Assembly (NCBI RefSeq): GCF_021869535.1
Contig: NW_026262690.1
Coordinates: 90,379,995-90,443,994 of the forward strand
Length of the DNA stretch: 64,000 bases
Direction: 5' to 3'
Source: Mytilus californianus
Taxonomy: Eukaryota; Mollusca; Bivalvia; Mytilida; Mytilidae
A model generated the notes under the pieces. The model was not told the origin of the DNA. It made no database searches and worked only from the letters and a program-made list of their open reading frames with translations. Position numbers and translations under genes: made by a program. Below are positions 36,301-48,170 of this stretch, one piece after another (the stretch's first letter is position 1; every line of letters starts with the position of its first letter).

Positions 36301-39300
36301 AAAGGCAAGGCAAAGAGCAACTACGAATTAAGTGGTGAGAAAAATGGGTACCATGACCAGGGAAATTCATGCAAAAAGTGTAAAGGTAAACTTGTAACAG
36401 TTCGAAATTAATAATTATTTGTTTTTTTATCAAGTTGAAAAATGAAGATTTAGTTACTGATGAAATTTCTAAATATTTAGCCCATTAAAAGAATTATTCA
36501 TTTATGGAAGATTTTACTGTTATCCTTACTGTAATATTGTTATTTTTACTGTTATATTGTTATTTTTACTGTTATATTGTACTGTTATGACTTTATACCT
36601 TGAAATATTGCATTAAACCTTTCTTTTTCCATCATTCAATTCTTCCGGTCGTCCTACATATATTTCCGTGTAACTATTTTTCAAGTACTACTGAACAGAA
36701 TTATTTCACCAATGATCAGCAGCCAGTTGTAACGTGCACTTTTAAGAATCTGTAAGACACCTCCTTTCTTTTTGCCGATGTTTTTGATTTTTTCAATATT
36801 ATGTTGAATGAAATTAAATTTTTCGTCGAACGTTGCTCGAGTTATTTTAAACAGAATTACTTCATGTTTCGTCAGCAGCTTGGTAGCGAGTTGTAACGTG
36901 GGCGCTTTTTAGACCTGTTAAACATCTACTTCCTGTTTGCCGATACTTTGAATTACGAATGAGGTATGATAAGCGCAACAACACGTGCATTCTTGCTATT
37001 TTTACTGTAATAATAAGATTATATCTCCATGGATTTGGATTGACCATGCATGGTCTAATGGCCTTAAGCATGGAGTTGGTTGCGCATTGATTTTGGATGG
37101 ACAATCTATTTTCAATATTAGGTCTATGTACATTTAAAGTTACATTATCATGACAATGACTTTTGCTTTTGCTTAATGTTTATTCTTGTAATTCTTGTTT
37201 GTTGTTAATACTGCACTGCATTACATTTTTTTAACAATATGGGAGTAATTTGCAAATAAAATTATCAATTTTATGAAAATAAACATTGAATGACCTTGAA
37301 TGTTTATAGTTGACACAAGGACGTGTATGCAAAATCCCAGAGCATTGTTAATGCAAAGTAGAACTTGGACGCCTTTGTTTGTCTATTTGTGATTAACTAT
37401 GTGAACTTTTGGACTCGATCAAATCTTACAATTGAAAAAAACATTTGATGAATTTCGTGCTTCAAAGGTTTTCCAGAATTTAGTTTCTATTATGGGTTGT
37501 AGCATTACTAAGGCAAACGTTTATAGATTTATAAGTAACAATAAACATACAAAAACCAACAGGAAACAGTATCAGCTAGTTAATTAGAGTTTTTTTTAAA
37601 TTTATTCTATCTATAGCTCCTTGCAAAACTCTTCCAACAACATGTCCAGAGGGATACACGAAACTGATTAATCAAAGTATTAGCCCAAATTGTTACCTTT
37701 TTGAAGGCCGCAAAAGGACGGATAGAACAGATTGGCATGTAGCAAATGTGAGTTTTTCATACAACACACCAGTATTTTTAAGACAAGAACCTTTAAGTTA
37801 AAATACTTTTACATTATGATAATTTAGATGAACATAATAGGTCACCTGCTGGTAAAAACAATAAAAATATAATGTATAACATATTGAAAATACTGTTTGA
37901 ACACTTTGCGATAGATAAGAGATAGTTATGGATATAAAGCAAGGAATTGAAGGGTATAAATTAAGTGACCGCAACCCTATAGGTATTCAGAGGAAGCTAC
38001 AGACTAAAAGAAGACTGTATTGCCCTACTTGTTTCTAAATAACGAAAACTTTTATATGAAACCTCACTGGGTAGTACCTTTTTACTGCTGAGCCAGAACA
38101 GTTAACAATTACATCTGGTGCCAGGAGCCATAGTAAATTAAAAGGTCACTGGTTTTTAAGTTTAACCCTGCGGTTCTAAAAATATTAATACCAAAAGAAG
38201 GACGGTATAGTTCATTTATTCTTTCCCTTGAATTCATAAGCAGCTCATTTTTCTTTTTTCGTTGTTAATCATCCATTTTGATAACAGTGGCAGCCATGTT
38301 TGAAGGTAGTTACGGTCATTAAAAAGTTCTTCAGTTTCATGGATGTGTTAAATTTTGTTGTTGATTTCTGGGGGTCAATTGTTTGAAAATGTATAGATGC
38401 ATTTCACTCCTATTATTTTAATATAGTGATGTAAAGGGCCTTCTGTTTGTCGGTTTGTTCATTTGCTCGTCTGTCACTCTTTTGGTTTCTGGATGATAAT
38501 AAAAGTACCTATTGACCAACATCTTTTGAGTTTTTGAAAGAATAACATGAACAATAAAATACAAGTCTATTTCAATTTTGAAGGTAGATTTTTACCCTTT
38601 ATCTTCTATAAATTCGGAATTATTTTGGTTTCCAAATAACAATTAAGTAACACTAGATACATTCGTTTTTTTTATGTTTTTACACAATGTCGTGAACAAT
38701 AAAATTCAGCTCAAATGTAGTTTTGAGGGGTTTGGCATCCATTGTTCAAGATTTATGCTCCTTAATTAAAATTTGTCTGGTGCCTCAATAATAACTTACG
38801 TTTTGTAAACGACATAAACGTCTAAATAAAGTGTGATTTCGACAAATTTGAATTTTTATGAATTATAATTACGTTCTTAGTTTTCTTCAAAAGAAATGTT
38901 AGGTTGTTTTTGTATCTGGACTATAAGAAATAACCCGCTTGACAAAATAATTATTTTAATCGACTCATGGAACATAATCTGCATATCAAAATTTGTTTTG
39001 GCAATAATTATTTCTGGTATAAGAGTTATGTTGCCGTTGTGGATACTAGTAAATGTGATTACATTGACATCGTTATTTGTTTAAACTAAAACTATAAATT
39101 GATACCATACCTAACTGGGGGTTATATTTTGCATTTACCTTGTCAGCCCTTCTGTTCATTCGTCTTTTCATTCAACATACATTTCTGTCATACTTTTCTC
39201 AGCTACTACTGAACAGAATAACTTACTATTTGTCTGCCGTTTGACAGTGATGAGTTGTAACGTGTGACCACTTTTCAGATCCGTCAGACACCTACCGATA

Positions 39301-42300
39301 TTTCCTGTTTGCCGATATTTTGAAATTTTCAATATGTTGAATAAACTTTAGAAAATATTGTCACATGCAGTATTAGTTACTCGGGAGATCAGCTGCAAAA
39401 TTTAATTTGATATTGCAGTTTGGTTAGCATTTATTGTCGTACTTTAATTGATAATAACAAGAGATATCTTGTTCACTGTATAACGGGTTCAATACTGTGT
39501 AAAAGAGGTATGGACAGTTCGCACTAGCCGTGAGTATTTGTTGTTTTGACTTGAATATAAAATATAATTTGTCATCTCTAGGAAGTATGAAAAATGCACT
39601 ATTTGCAATGTAAAAAAAAAAGATAAACGTTTTCAAAAATATAACTCCTCTTAAGTCTAGAACGTTTGAGAGTGATTTGCAGGTGTTGAGAAATACGTTT
39701 TATTTTTTTCTGTTCAGGCGATATGCACCAGTACTCCAGGTGCTTACTTGTGGATTCCAGAAACAAAAGAAGAGGCTGAAGCAGTTTTAGTCAAATTTGA
39801 TATATTTGGTAAGTAATTGTCAAATTTTCTGTCTTAAGTCTTTTAGCTTGTAGCAATTGAATTAGTCTATTCTACATAGATGTATATATGTATTTTTGTT
39901 ATTGTGTAGTTGGAGTTCTGTTTCATCGACCTTTATACTACATTTTCTTTTATTCATATTAATGTTAGGAACCTTCTTTCAACTAAAAAAATAGAAAATC
40001 AATTTTTATTCTTAAAGTTCTTCATATTTCTGTGGGTGTGAAATATTAAGTTCATGGCATTTCTTTGTCTTGTCATAGAATTGAAATTATAATTTGTCGG
40101 GAAAAGCTTTCCGTTACATGATAGTAACTACAGCTGTTGTATGTAGTATATATTCAATATGTTAATAAACAGTTACTTCACTTGAGAAGGTGGAACTAAG
40201 CGCAACAATCAGCGCAACTGTTATTATACCCACGCTACCAAGTAGCGGTGATATAATATAGGTTTTTATCCGTCCGTCAGTCATTTTGGTTTCCGAATGC
40301 AAGATCAAATACTCGATATAAGGTTGCAACCTTACTCAGGTATATGGTCACATATAATAAGAGGAAGAACGCTATCGATTTTTTTATTAAGGTTTTTGAT
40401 TAGTGCCATAGTTACTTTAAAAAAACAAACATATGTGCAGAAAAGTGGTTTTCAAATGCTAAATCAAATACCTTAGTTTTGATTGCAACCTTATTTGGAT
40501 TTGTGGTTACATGTAATAAGAGGTAGCCCATTTTGGATTTTGAAGTCACTAGGTTTAAGGTCAAGGATAAGGTTGCTAAAATAGATGTATGCAAAACAAT
40601 ATTACTGTTTGAAACCATTACAGAGAAAATAATCACACCTGAAAGTACCCAGATAAAAAAGTATGACATCAGGGAACTTTAAGGTTGTTCCCTTTACATG
40701 GGGGCGTAAGGTAAGTGAGCTAAGGGTTCCTTAATCAATAGTATGCGTTTCAAATAGTAATTTCAACCATTGTCATTTACATGTCATTTGCATGTCTTAA
40801 AAATGTCGCATGAAGATTTTTTTCCTTTTCTTTTTAAATATTATAAAATTTCTACGGTTCATGCTGTAGTAACTGATGACTATTTTAAGATTATCTTTAT
40901 ATATTTACAATAAATTGGCAGTCAGTTTAATAATTAGAATAATGTTGTGTCGAAATGGTAGCCTCTGTAGCAGGGAATAGAATATTATGTCCCAGGTTTA
41001 AGCCATAGTTCACTCCTATTCTGGTTGTGCACTACTTTATTATCGTTTTATCAATCGGACAAATAAATTCCCTTTATTACACTTATTATTTGAATGATAA
41101 AAAATTATTAATTTAGACTTGCTAGTAGTATTATAGCCATCACTGGCATTTCACTTATAAAAGAGAGGCAAAAGATACCAAAGGGACATCCAAACTCATA
41201 AGTCGAAAATAAACTGACAACGCCATGGCAAAAAATAAATAAAGACAAAACGACAAACAACTAAAGACTGAGCACCACGAACCTTACAAAAAACCGGGGG
41301 TGATCTCGGGTGCTCCGGAAGGGTAAGTAGATCCTGCTCCACATGGGGAACCCGCCTTGTTGCTCATGTTAGCACAAACCCGGTGATAAGTCTAATTCGG
41401 TAGTTCTCATTCGGGGAACAGGAGGACGGGATTGTGGTTACGACGATTGGAACATATCCGTCGTCATCTGTGAATCAGATATGCCATAACGATCAACTAA
41501 CTCGCGATGGTTAGTAAAATTTACGATGGGATGATTTCAACTTCACCACTTGGAACTCTTGGTTCAATAAATTCCTTGTGAGCAGCAACCCCATATCAAA
41601 GACATCATGATAGGAAATTCAAGCCCTGGAATATCGTATCAAATGGGAGATATATACTCCATTTGCAGGTGCTGCTGGAATGCTACTACATAGAAATGGA
41701 AAGTTCATGATTGGGAAGCTGAAATCATCTCTTTTGACATAAAGTTTTTCTCAACTGACTCTCATTGTCAATTTTTAGATGTGAGTCAAAATATGAGGCA
41801 GACTTAACTGTATCTATTGTATCCTTTATTTCGAGTTCGATGGAATAAATGCGTTCAACAAAGTAACCAAATTTGATATGATATTTAATGATGTTCGATT
41901 TGTATATTCGCATATCCAAATAAGAAATGTTCATCAAAGATTTGTTACAAACAAAATGTGTGGGGAATGTTTATTAGGAAGCAACAAACAAATCGTTAAA
42001 GGACGTCAGAGGAAAATAAAATGGAGAAATTACATTTCTAACTACATTAAAATATATGTTTGAAATCTGACAGATGAAATTTTGAAATATAATTGTCAGT
42101 CTATTGTTATCTTATGCAGGAGTACAATCTTTTGACGTCTACACTGGAGCAAACAATCTCGCTGACAACAACAGCTATGTTTATGCAGTAACAAATGATC
42201 CATTTGACCAGTATAATCTACCATTTGGTAGACGTATGTATTTTGACCATTTTTAAATGTAACATTATTCATGAACACAATTATTTTTTTAGTTAAAAAA

Positions 42301-45104
42301 TGACTGGGAAATTAAAGAAATTGAAAATAAATTTATTCATGCATTTACATTTAATGGTTGTAAAGATATATCTTGATATTGTTTCTAATGCACCTTGCGA
42401 ATAAACCTATATCTTAAGACCTGTCCTTTCCAATCATATCATACTTATCATATCATAGCGTAAAATATGAAATAAATTCAGGAACCTTGCTTACAATATA
42501 CAACGCTGATTCCAATCAGAATCATTGGAACTAGAGATTTTCATTCAATAACTAATATTCCTTTTATGCCCGCTTAAGATAGTAGATGACATATTTTTCC
42601 AGTTTTTTCCACCCGTCCGTCCGTCATTAAGTCCATCCGCCTCGTACCTGGTTAAAAGTTTGTTTTAAGATAGGTTTAAGTTTTGGTTGAAAGTAGTTTG
42701 TGCTCACATCAACTTGAAACTTAGCACACTTGTTCATTATGAAATGACTGTTAAATATATATCAAATTAGGGTTTTGACCCAGATTTAACGGTTTATTAA
42801 ACATAGAAAAGTAATATTTTATCCGTTTAGAGTTTGGGTTTAATGGTAGGATAACGATTTAGTTAAAGTATTGGTTTAAGGTAGTTTGTGGTCATCAACA
42901 TGACACTTAGTACAAATATCCATTATGTAGTGACCTGCCAAATTTATGTGACAAATTAGGGGTTTGACCTAGATTGCACGGTTACCTGAACATGGAAATG
43001 AGATAGAACTAGCATGGTATGTTGTCGTATGGACATATATTCTTGCTATTACATGTATTAATTGATAAGTCTTGTAATTATTGACTGTTATTATCATTCC
43101 GTCTTTTATGATATTTATGGAATGGCAAAATGTAAAATTTGAAAGAAGACATAATCCACTTAAAGATTAAATGACAGTATTTCCTTTTTTCAAGGAAAGA
43201 ACAGTATGGGGTTCAATCTAGGATTTAAAAAATATAACATTTTAGAGTCGAAAATGTTTATTGATTAATTTTTTTACCTATATACTTTAATATAACACAA
43301 GGTTCCCAACTCGTATTTTCACTGCGGGAATAACATTGCCATTTTGCTGTGAGAAGACGAAATACTTTACTATATTGACCTACCTTGAAGGCCTGCTACG
43401 AATGATTCCGACAAGATAGATAGGCGTGTTATACACCATTTTGCAGATAACTGAATGTAGATTTACGACATAACAAGTTTTAGACAACCACTGAATCGAA
43501 ATATATCGGAAGTTCGCGATCGAGTGTCATTTCTCAAAAAATACGAGTTGGGTACCTTGCGTTATATTTAAGTTTATAGATAAAAAAAATTCAGAGACAA
43601 GTGCCTGTGATTATTAACCCCTATTTTACACCTTGTTTATGCCTAAGTTGCACTTTGTTTACGGCCGGTTTATTCTTGGACATTACAGTTCCCTTAATAT
43701 TGCAATGACGCTAAATGATATTATGAATTATACGTCGGATTTCGAGTGATTTACCAACTACTTTTCTGTGACATAAACTATTGAATAAGATTTCTTTCAA
43801 TCTATTCTCTATTACTTCAGGTCTATTTTTTTCCATTTGTTAATGGGGCATGTACTATTTGACCAACTTAAATTATGGCTATCCTCCCTAACTTAATGTT
43901 CATCTTTTCTATATGATCATATGACATGTTCTTGATAAAGCTTCCTTCGAATCATAACATATAAGAATACTTTAAATGTAATTATAAACGCATGTATTGT
44001 CATTTAGTATTTAAATAAATTATATGTAGTTAAACAAGAAAGCAAATTTTTCTATTAACATTATAAAATGTTGCTTTTGTCATTCAATACTTTTAACTTT
44101 GTTTTAGTCGCTACAACGGACGATAGTAATAATATCAGTGAAGGTTGTTTCGAACTTGATTGGGATCCGAATGAACTTGAGTTTGTATGGGACCCTGATT
44201 TTTGTAATGCGACTGTTTCTGGGGAGGCATACATATGCGAGTTTCCAATTGTAAGTTTTGAAAAAAAAAATTATAAACATTGTTTAATGTAGACTGCTAG
44301 CAGGAGACCCTTAACCTGTGACACTTCAGTCTCACTCCTTTTAGAGGTCATACAATTCCTTCATTTTATATTTGTTACCTTGTTATGCCTTCTTAATAAA
44401 TTTTTGAGATTTTAACATCGGTAAACTATTTTTGCCTAAATTACTTAGGTTTTTTCTCATTTTTTATGTTGTCTTTAATCTTTGTTTTCCTATGGCTATG
44501 TTCTATTACATTAATTAACAGTGTGCATAGTTTCATGATTTAGATTTTTTTTTTAATTTTCCACTATACACAATATAGAAGTTCTAGCTTGAAAAACTGT
44601 AGAAGGAGTCGGATAAACCATGTACACTTCATACATAATATCCTCTAAAAAAATAGAAAAATATCATGTGAATATGCACACATTTTATATATGCACTTAC
44701 AGCCAGCATAATATACAAATTATAACTTGAAAATTGTAGGAGGATGTAGCCGTACAAACCATGTACCCTGCATGCTTAATATTATAAAAAGCCCAACAAC
44801 TTTGAAAATTACGAAAATAAAATCCTGATATGATGCACAACTTTAGTATATGTACTAACACCCTACATAATTTAAAAGTTATAGGTTGAAAACTGTAAAG
44901 ATTTTAACGAGCAAACCATGTACCAAAATTCGTTGTATTCAACATCACTGTTTATTAAATTAAATGTTTGCGGCACTATATTTCGCGAATATAAGTGGGA
45001 ATTCATTTTTGTCTAGATTACTAAAGTATCATAATATTTTATGTGAAAAGGCATATATGTATAACAAAGATTTTTCTCTTTTTTAGGCCCAAGGATGTAA
45101 CTAG
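33338..45104 (+). CDS. Secreted C-type lectin-like protein, 7 exons, 221 aa
   Basis: Exons 33338-33395, 36275-36385, 37617-37747, 39718-39808, 42120-42233, 44108-44250, 45087-45104; every intron is GT-AG and the total is 666 nt with stop. Residues 1-20 (MKIQVVAALLCLIVFLHSEG) are a signal peptide. Residues 21-57 form a Lys/Gly-rich linker (GKGKCKGKAK, then CKKCKG). Residues 59-214 fit a long-form C-type lectin-like domain: CPEGYTKL (C66), NCYLF (C82), W96-x6-C103, the IPETKEEAEAVL helix, YTGANN in place of WIG, C182, C201 and YICEF (C212). Neither EPN nor QPD is present and WND is replaced by VWD, so calcium-dependent sugar binding is doubtful. Such proteins are secreted and, in bivalves, often belong to large immune-related families; a role here is inference. 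Exact paralogue unknown. A possible extra cassette exon lies at 34492-34539. Confidence 0.9.
33720..34285. repeat. ~27-bp degenerate minisatellite in lectin intron 1
   Basis: About 20 units of the form gacgggacagagatcagata plus attcat, with variable internal bases (atagagatcagacaattcat and similar). Unit boundaries drift in length (25-31 bp). Non-coding. Confidence 0.85.
34480..36240. repeat. Local duplications within lectin intron 1
   Basis: The block at 34492-34720 (gacaataccagtaa, tagttttatctttt, gcggaatattgaaa-like, ctattagtagtca) recurs at 35703-35930. The block at 35440-35695 (ttttaagcctggtat, gaacaaaaaagtaataatta, ctgaaatcactttcaatgtc) recurs at 35990-36225, just before exon 2. Similarity is moderate, so the duplications are old. 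Confidence 0.7.
34492..34539 (+). other. Possible cassette exon in lectin intron 1
   Basis: A pyrimidine tract and acceptor (tttgtctag) are followed by 48 nt that read GLATLKVEKKETVDNT in the frame set by exon 1, and then a GTAAAA donor. Both ends are phase 1, so inclusion would keep the frame into exon 2 and add 16 residues after the signal peptide. A related copy near 35703-35750 (within a local duplication) has lost this frame and acceptor. It may be an alternative exon, a dying exon or chance. Confidence 0.35.
36640..39345. repeat. Three copies of a ~150-bp intronic repeat in the lectin gene
   Basis: Copies at ~36670-36800, 36850-36955 and 39200-39345 share gaacagaattacttca, gagttgtaacgtg, cttttcagatccgt-like and cctgtttgccgatattttga. 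The first two are in intron 2 and the third in intron 3; exon 3 lies between them. Confidence 0.6.
41160..41940 (-). mobile_element. Truncated second Penelope-like element in lectin intron 4
   Basis: On the minus strand the segment 41725-41870 encodes ELEIKDTIDTVKSASYFDSH and DNESQLRK; after a frame change, DDFSFPIMNFPFL, GVYISHLIRYSRA and KLKSSHRKFYGHH follow (down to ~41500). This is the region after the RT catalytic motif plus the thumb of a Penelope-like RT, of a different family from the 18-21 kb element. It runs directly into repeat family A (41160-41470) as its 3' region. 5'-truncated and broken. Confidence 0.65.
42555..43020. repeat. Tandem ~190-bp repeat with cgtccgtccgtc end, lectin intron 5
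   Basis: Starts atgcccgcttaagatagtag and ccgtccgtccgtcat. Two units follow (~42640-42820 and ~42830-43010) sharing gtagtttgtg-tcacatcaac-like, cttagcaca, cattatg-agtgac and caaattaggggtttgacc. Same class as the ggcata/gacggacgg repeats elsewhere in the window. Confidence 0.6.
43288..43568. mobile_element. MITE with ~29-bp inverted ends, lectin intron 5
   Basis: tataacacaaggttcccaac (43291) is inverted at 43537-43565 as gttgggtaccttgcgttata, together with the adjoining tcgtatttt / aaaatacga. About 280 bp long, non-coding. Confidence 0.75.
44565..44935. repeat. ~155-bp tandem repeat (about 2.3 units), lectin intron 6
   Basis: Units share cttgaaaa-ctgtag, aaaccatgtac and atgcaca/tatatgcactta-acaccc-type blocks at ~44585, 44725 and 44885. 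Moderately diverged. Confidence 0.55.
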
Positions 45105-45149
45105 TCACGCAAGTTGATTGAAGAGTTTCCAGTTGGACATCTTCTATTA

Positions 45150-45155
45150 AATAAA
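45150..45155 (+). terminator. Polyadenylation signal of the lectin-like gene
   Basis: AATAAA lies 46 nt after the TAG stop at 45102-45104, followed by an A/T-rich stretch. It gives a very short 3' UTR of about 70 nt. Confidence 0.6.
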
Positions 45156-46184
45156 ATCATACAAACTACTTTCATTTCACGTTTCATAATTCGAATTATT
45201 CAAATTGAAGACCTATAATTTAACAGCTTTATGGTTGAAAAAGATTTGTTAAGTGTCGCGACTTCAGATATTCAGTTCAATATATTTTTGACTAAATGAG
45301 GCTTATATGTTGAATGTTGGTTATTTCATAGACGGTTTGGACCAGCAGATAAATCTGGCACATCAAAATATGTTTTTACCATGGACAGAATAACGTCGAC
45401 GGATTTTTTTTATCCATCAATTACTTTAACAATAAAAAGTAGTTCGTCTGCAGTTGGTTAACCATATGAAGAAGGACAAACAAGCCTGTGACTCATTTCA
45501 CAAAAATTCTTACGAGTAAAAATACTCGTAAGTCATGAACATTTCAGTATAACTTATATGATTAATTTTAGTTGTAAGATTTTTTTGTGAAAAGAGCCCA
45601 TGATCTTCCATCGGAAAAACAAGCTTGATCCACCATCAGACAAAGCCTGTTGTTCATACGTTAAGTGAGAAAAATCTGATGGTAGGTTCCATTTATTTAG
45701 TCCTGTTCAGGCCAAGTTTTGAAGAGTCCCTACATAATTCTGAATTGAATGGGATGAACAATGAATTATAGAAATTTACTTTATGGTAAAATCGTTTAAA
45801 CATTGAAATTACATGTAAGATAGAATAATGAGTAAGCTCAATTAAGCTCCATACAATTTGAACGTCAATTATACCTTCGTATAAAATTGATAAATTTAAA
45901 AAAGAAACAGGTTTCGCATACTTTCTATCTTTCGTGTACAGTGTGTTGTACTTGTGGGGTTGAGTGTATACAAAAATAATACATGCAATAAAATTGAAAG
46001 CTCCATTATCCACAAATTTAACAGACTTAAAGAGTACCAAGTTTTTTGCACCAGATTCGATAATTAATGTTTCTTCACCGATGCTCGAGGACAAGTAAAG
46101 TTTTTCTAGTAAAAAAAAAAACGTATACAAACGTAATATAATTTTTTTCAACATTAAATTCAAATAGAACAATATCCGCATTGT

Positions 46185-46345
46185 CATCTAATCACCAAAA
46201 TATTGGCTACTAAACAAGAATTCTCGGGGACTGACAGTCCAACAGCAGAGGTATCTAACCAGTGGTTGCCATTATACTAACGGTACCAATTTTACTGCAC
46301 GAGATGCGCATTCTGACAAGAAATGTCTCTTTAAATGATTCTCGA
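46185..46345. repeat. Dispersed repeat fragment (cggtacca ... gcgcattctgacaa)
   Basis: The block actaacggtaccaattttac and gcgcattctgacaagaaatg recurs in diverged form at 47308-47350 (aacggtaccagatgagcgtt). I recall it as common in mussels. From 45160 to 52290 no gene is seen. Confidence 0.45.
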
Positions 46346-46663
46346 GGAAAAAGTACTTAAAAGTCAATATTCCTTATACAAACGCTAAAGAGTGAGTAGC
46401 CAATAGAACTAAGATGGACTTAAAGTAAAGGCAAACCAGAACATGGAATCAAAACTATGCATAAGGGAGATAATACATTACCTAATCTTAAATGATTTCG
46501 AAATTATATAACAGCAAATAGAAAAAATATCCGTATTTCCACGAAAGTATCAAATGAGTGAGACCGGATACATCGACAGGGTAAGCGTTTCCTGATGTGC
46601 ATATAATATCTACCATACTAATAAAATATCAATATCAGGAATTTGATACGATCGGTAAACTTA

Positions 46664-46857
46664 CACCTGAGCACCTGAGATCACCCCCAGTTTTTGGTGG
46701 GGTTCGTGTTGCTTAGTCTTTAGTTTTCTATGTTGTGTCATCTGTGCTATTATTTGTCTGTTTGTTTTTTTATTTTTGGCCATGGCGTTGTCAGTTTGTT
46801 TTCGATCTATGAGTTTGACTGTCCCTCTGGTATCTTTTGTCCCTCTTTTACAGATCA
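46664..46857 (+). repeat. Repeat family A, well-preserved inverted copy
   Basis: Near-exact reverse complement of 2410-2610 (cacccccagtttttggtggg, ggccatggcgttgtcagttt, actgtccctctggtatcttt). Lies in the intergenic region after the lectin gene. Confidence 0.75.
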
Positions 46858-46989
46858 GACAGCTATTTTGTTATTCATTAAACTAAGACCGTGAAAACAG
46901 GACGTATTTGGTATATATGATGAGTTCATTGAGTAGGAGACGTTTATACTGTCTACGCATCCGGTCTCATTTCTTTAAATTAGTACTTA

Positions 46990-47125
46990 TACGAGGGTCT
47001 GGATGGGGTTGACAGAAAAGAGAATAATGGGCAAACAGTGAAAAATTACCAAGTAAATAGCAAACAAACATTTATCTTCAAGTTTAAAGAATAAAGAAAT
47101 GAAGGACCCCATCCAGACCTTCTAA
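46990..47125. mobile_element. Hairpin MITE (gggtctggatggggt ends)
   Basis: gagggtctggatggggttga (46993) is inverted at 47104-47121 as gaccccatccagacctt; ~95 bp of AT-rich sequence between. Confidence 0.55.
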
Positions 47126-48011
47126 TACCATTTCCTCAATTGTTACACTTTGTATATTCAAAATTAATTGACGAGATTTGAAGACCAGAAACCAATAGAA
47201 CCTCGTATTTATAACTTTGAAAAAGTGACTTGTTGGAGAATTTATCTATCTTTTTTTTAGATTTTCGTATTAATTTTCATATTTCATGGTTGTGTGGTAA
47301 AATAAAATTAACGGTACCAGATGAGCGTTCCGACAATAAATATCTCTTCAGCAAGGACCTAACGTGTAGCCGAATCCGGTCAAGGAGTCAGCGATTTGCA
47401 TAAAGGATATATATTCCTTTACTTAAAATTATCTCAGAAATTATGAAAATATTGATTTTAGCTGCCTTAGTTATCTCTTAGATGTCTCATTGATTTTTTG
47501 TTAATTTCCGAATTGATATATATGTATCAATGTTAAATACAAAAACAAGGTTAAGCTTTACCAAAAAGCTACCCTTCTCTTTGGAGTATTAAATGATGAT
47601 TAAGTGTTTACTACATGAATTTATTTATTAAGCACAGAAATTAATGTATTGAATATTTGCACACACTCTGATGCTTTTCTTTGGAAAAAGAGCATTTGGT
47701 GACTGCTTTTGAAGAACCTGTGAAGCTTTTATTATTTGATATATCATATTAAGCGTGTTGTCTGATGGCAAATTTTGATAATGACTTATGCAGCGGTAGA
47801 TTCTGGTGGGTGCCAGCAGGTGCATACATATATGCCACTCGAAAATCTAAATTTGGTTTTGTTGTCTGGTTGGCGAATGTAAACACATTGAAATAGTAAT
47901 ACTGCAGACACATAAGGAAGTCGTGAAACATTAACAATGAAGGACAACTCTGAAGAGAAACACTTGTAAATTACCTGATTGACTGATGTAGCTCTGCAAA
48001 TATATTGCATA

Positions 48012-48170
48012 TTATAGTGTTATTAACTGGCCGTTTCTGTATTGGCCCTGTTATAGATTCGAGGTTAGCTGTATTGGACCCGAGACTCGAAGAGTCGAGG
48101 GCCAATACAGCTGATTGAAAATCTATAACAGGGCCAATACAGAAACAGCCAGTTCATAACACTTTTATTA
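48012..48170. mobile_element. Hairpin MITE with ~65-bp arms
   Basis: Left arm tagtgttattaactggccgt ... ttggccctgttatagatt and right arm aatctataacagggccaata ... ggccag/cca-ttcat-aacact are inverted, with cgagactcgaagagtcgag as a palindromic centre. Confidence 0.75.

Noticed and set aside
45693..46187. 164-codon minus-strand ORF, the longest in the intergenic region
   Set aside because: Low-complexity hydrophobic composition, no recognisable domain or splice context, and it abuts a dispersed repeat. Could be a chance frame; not called.
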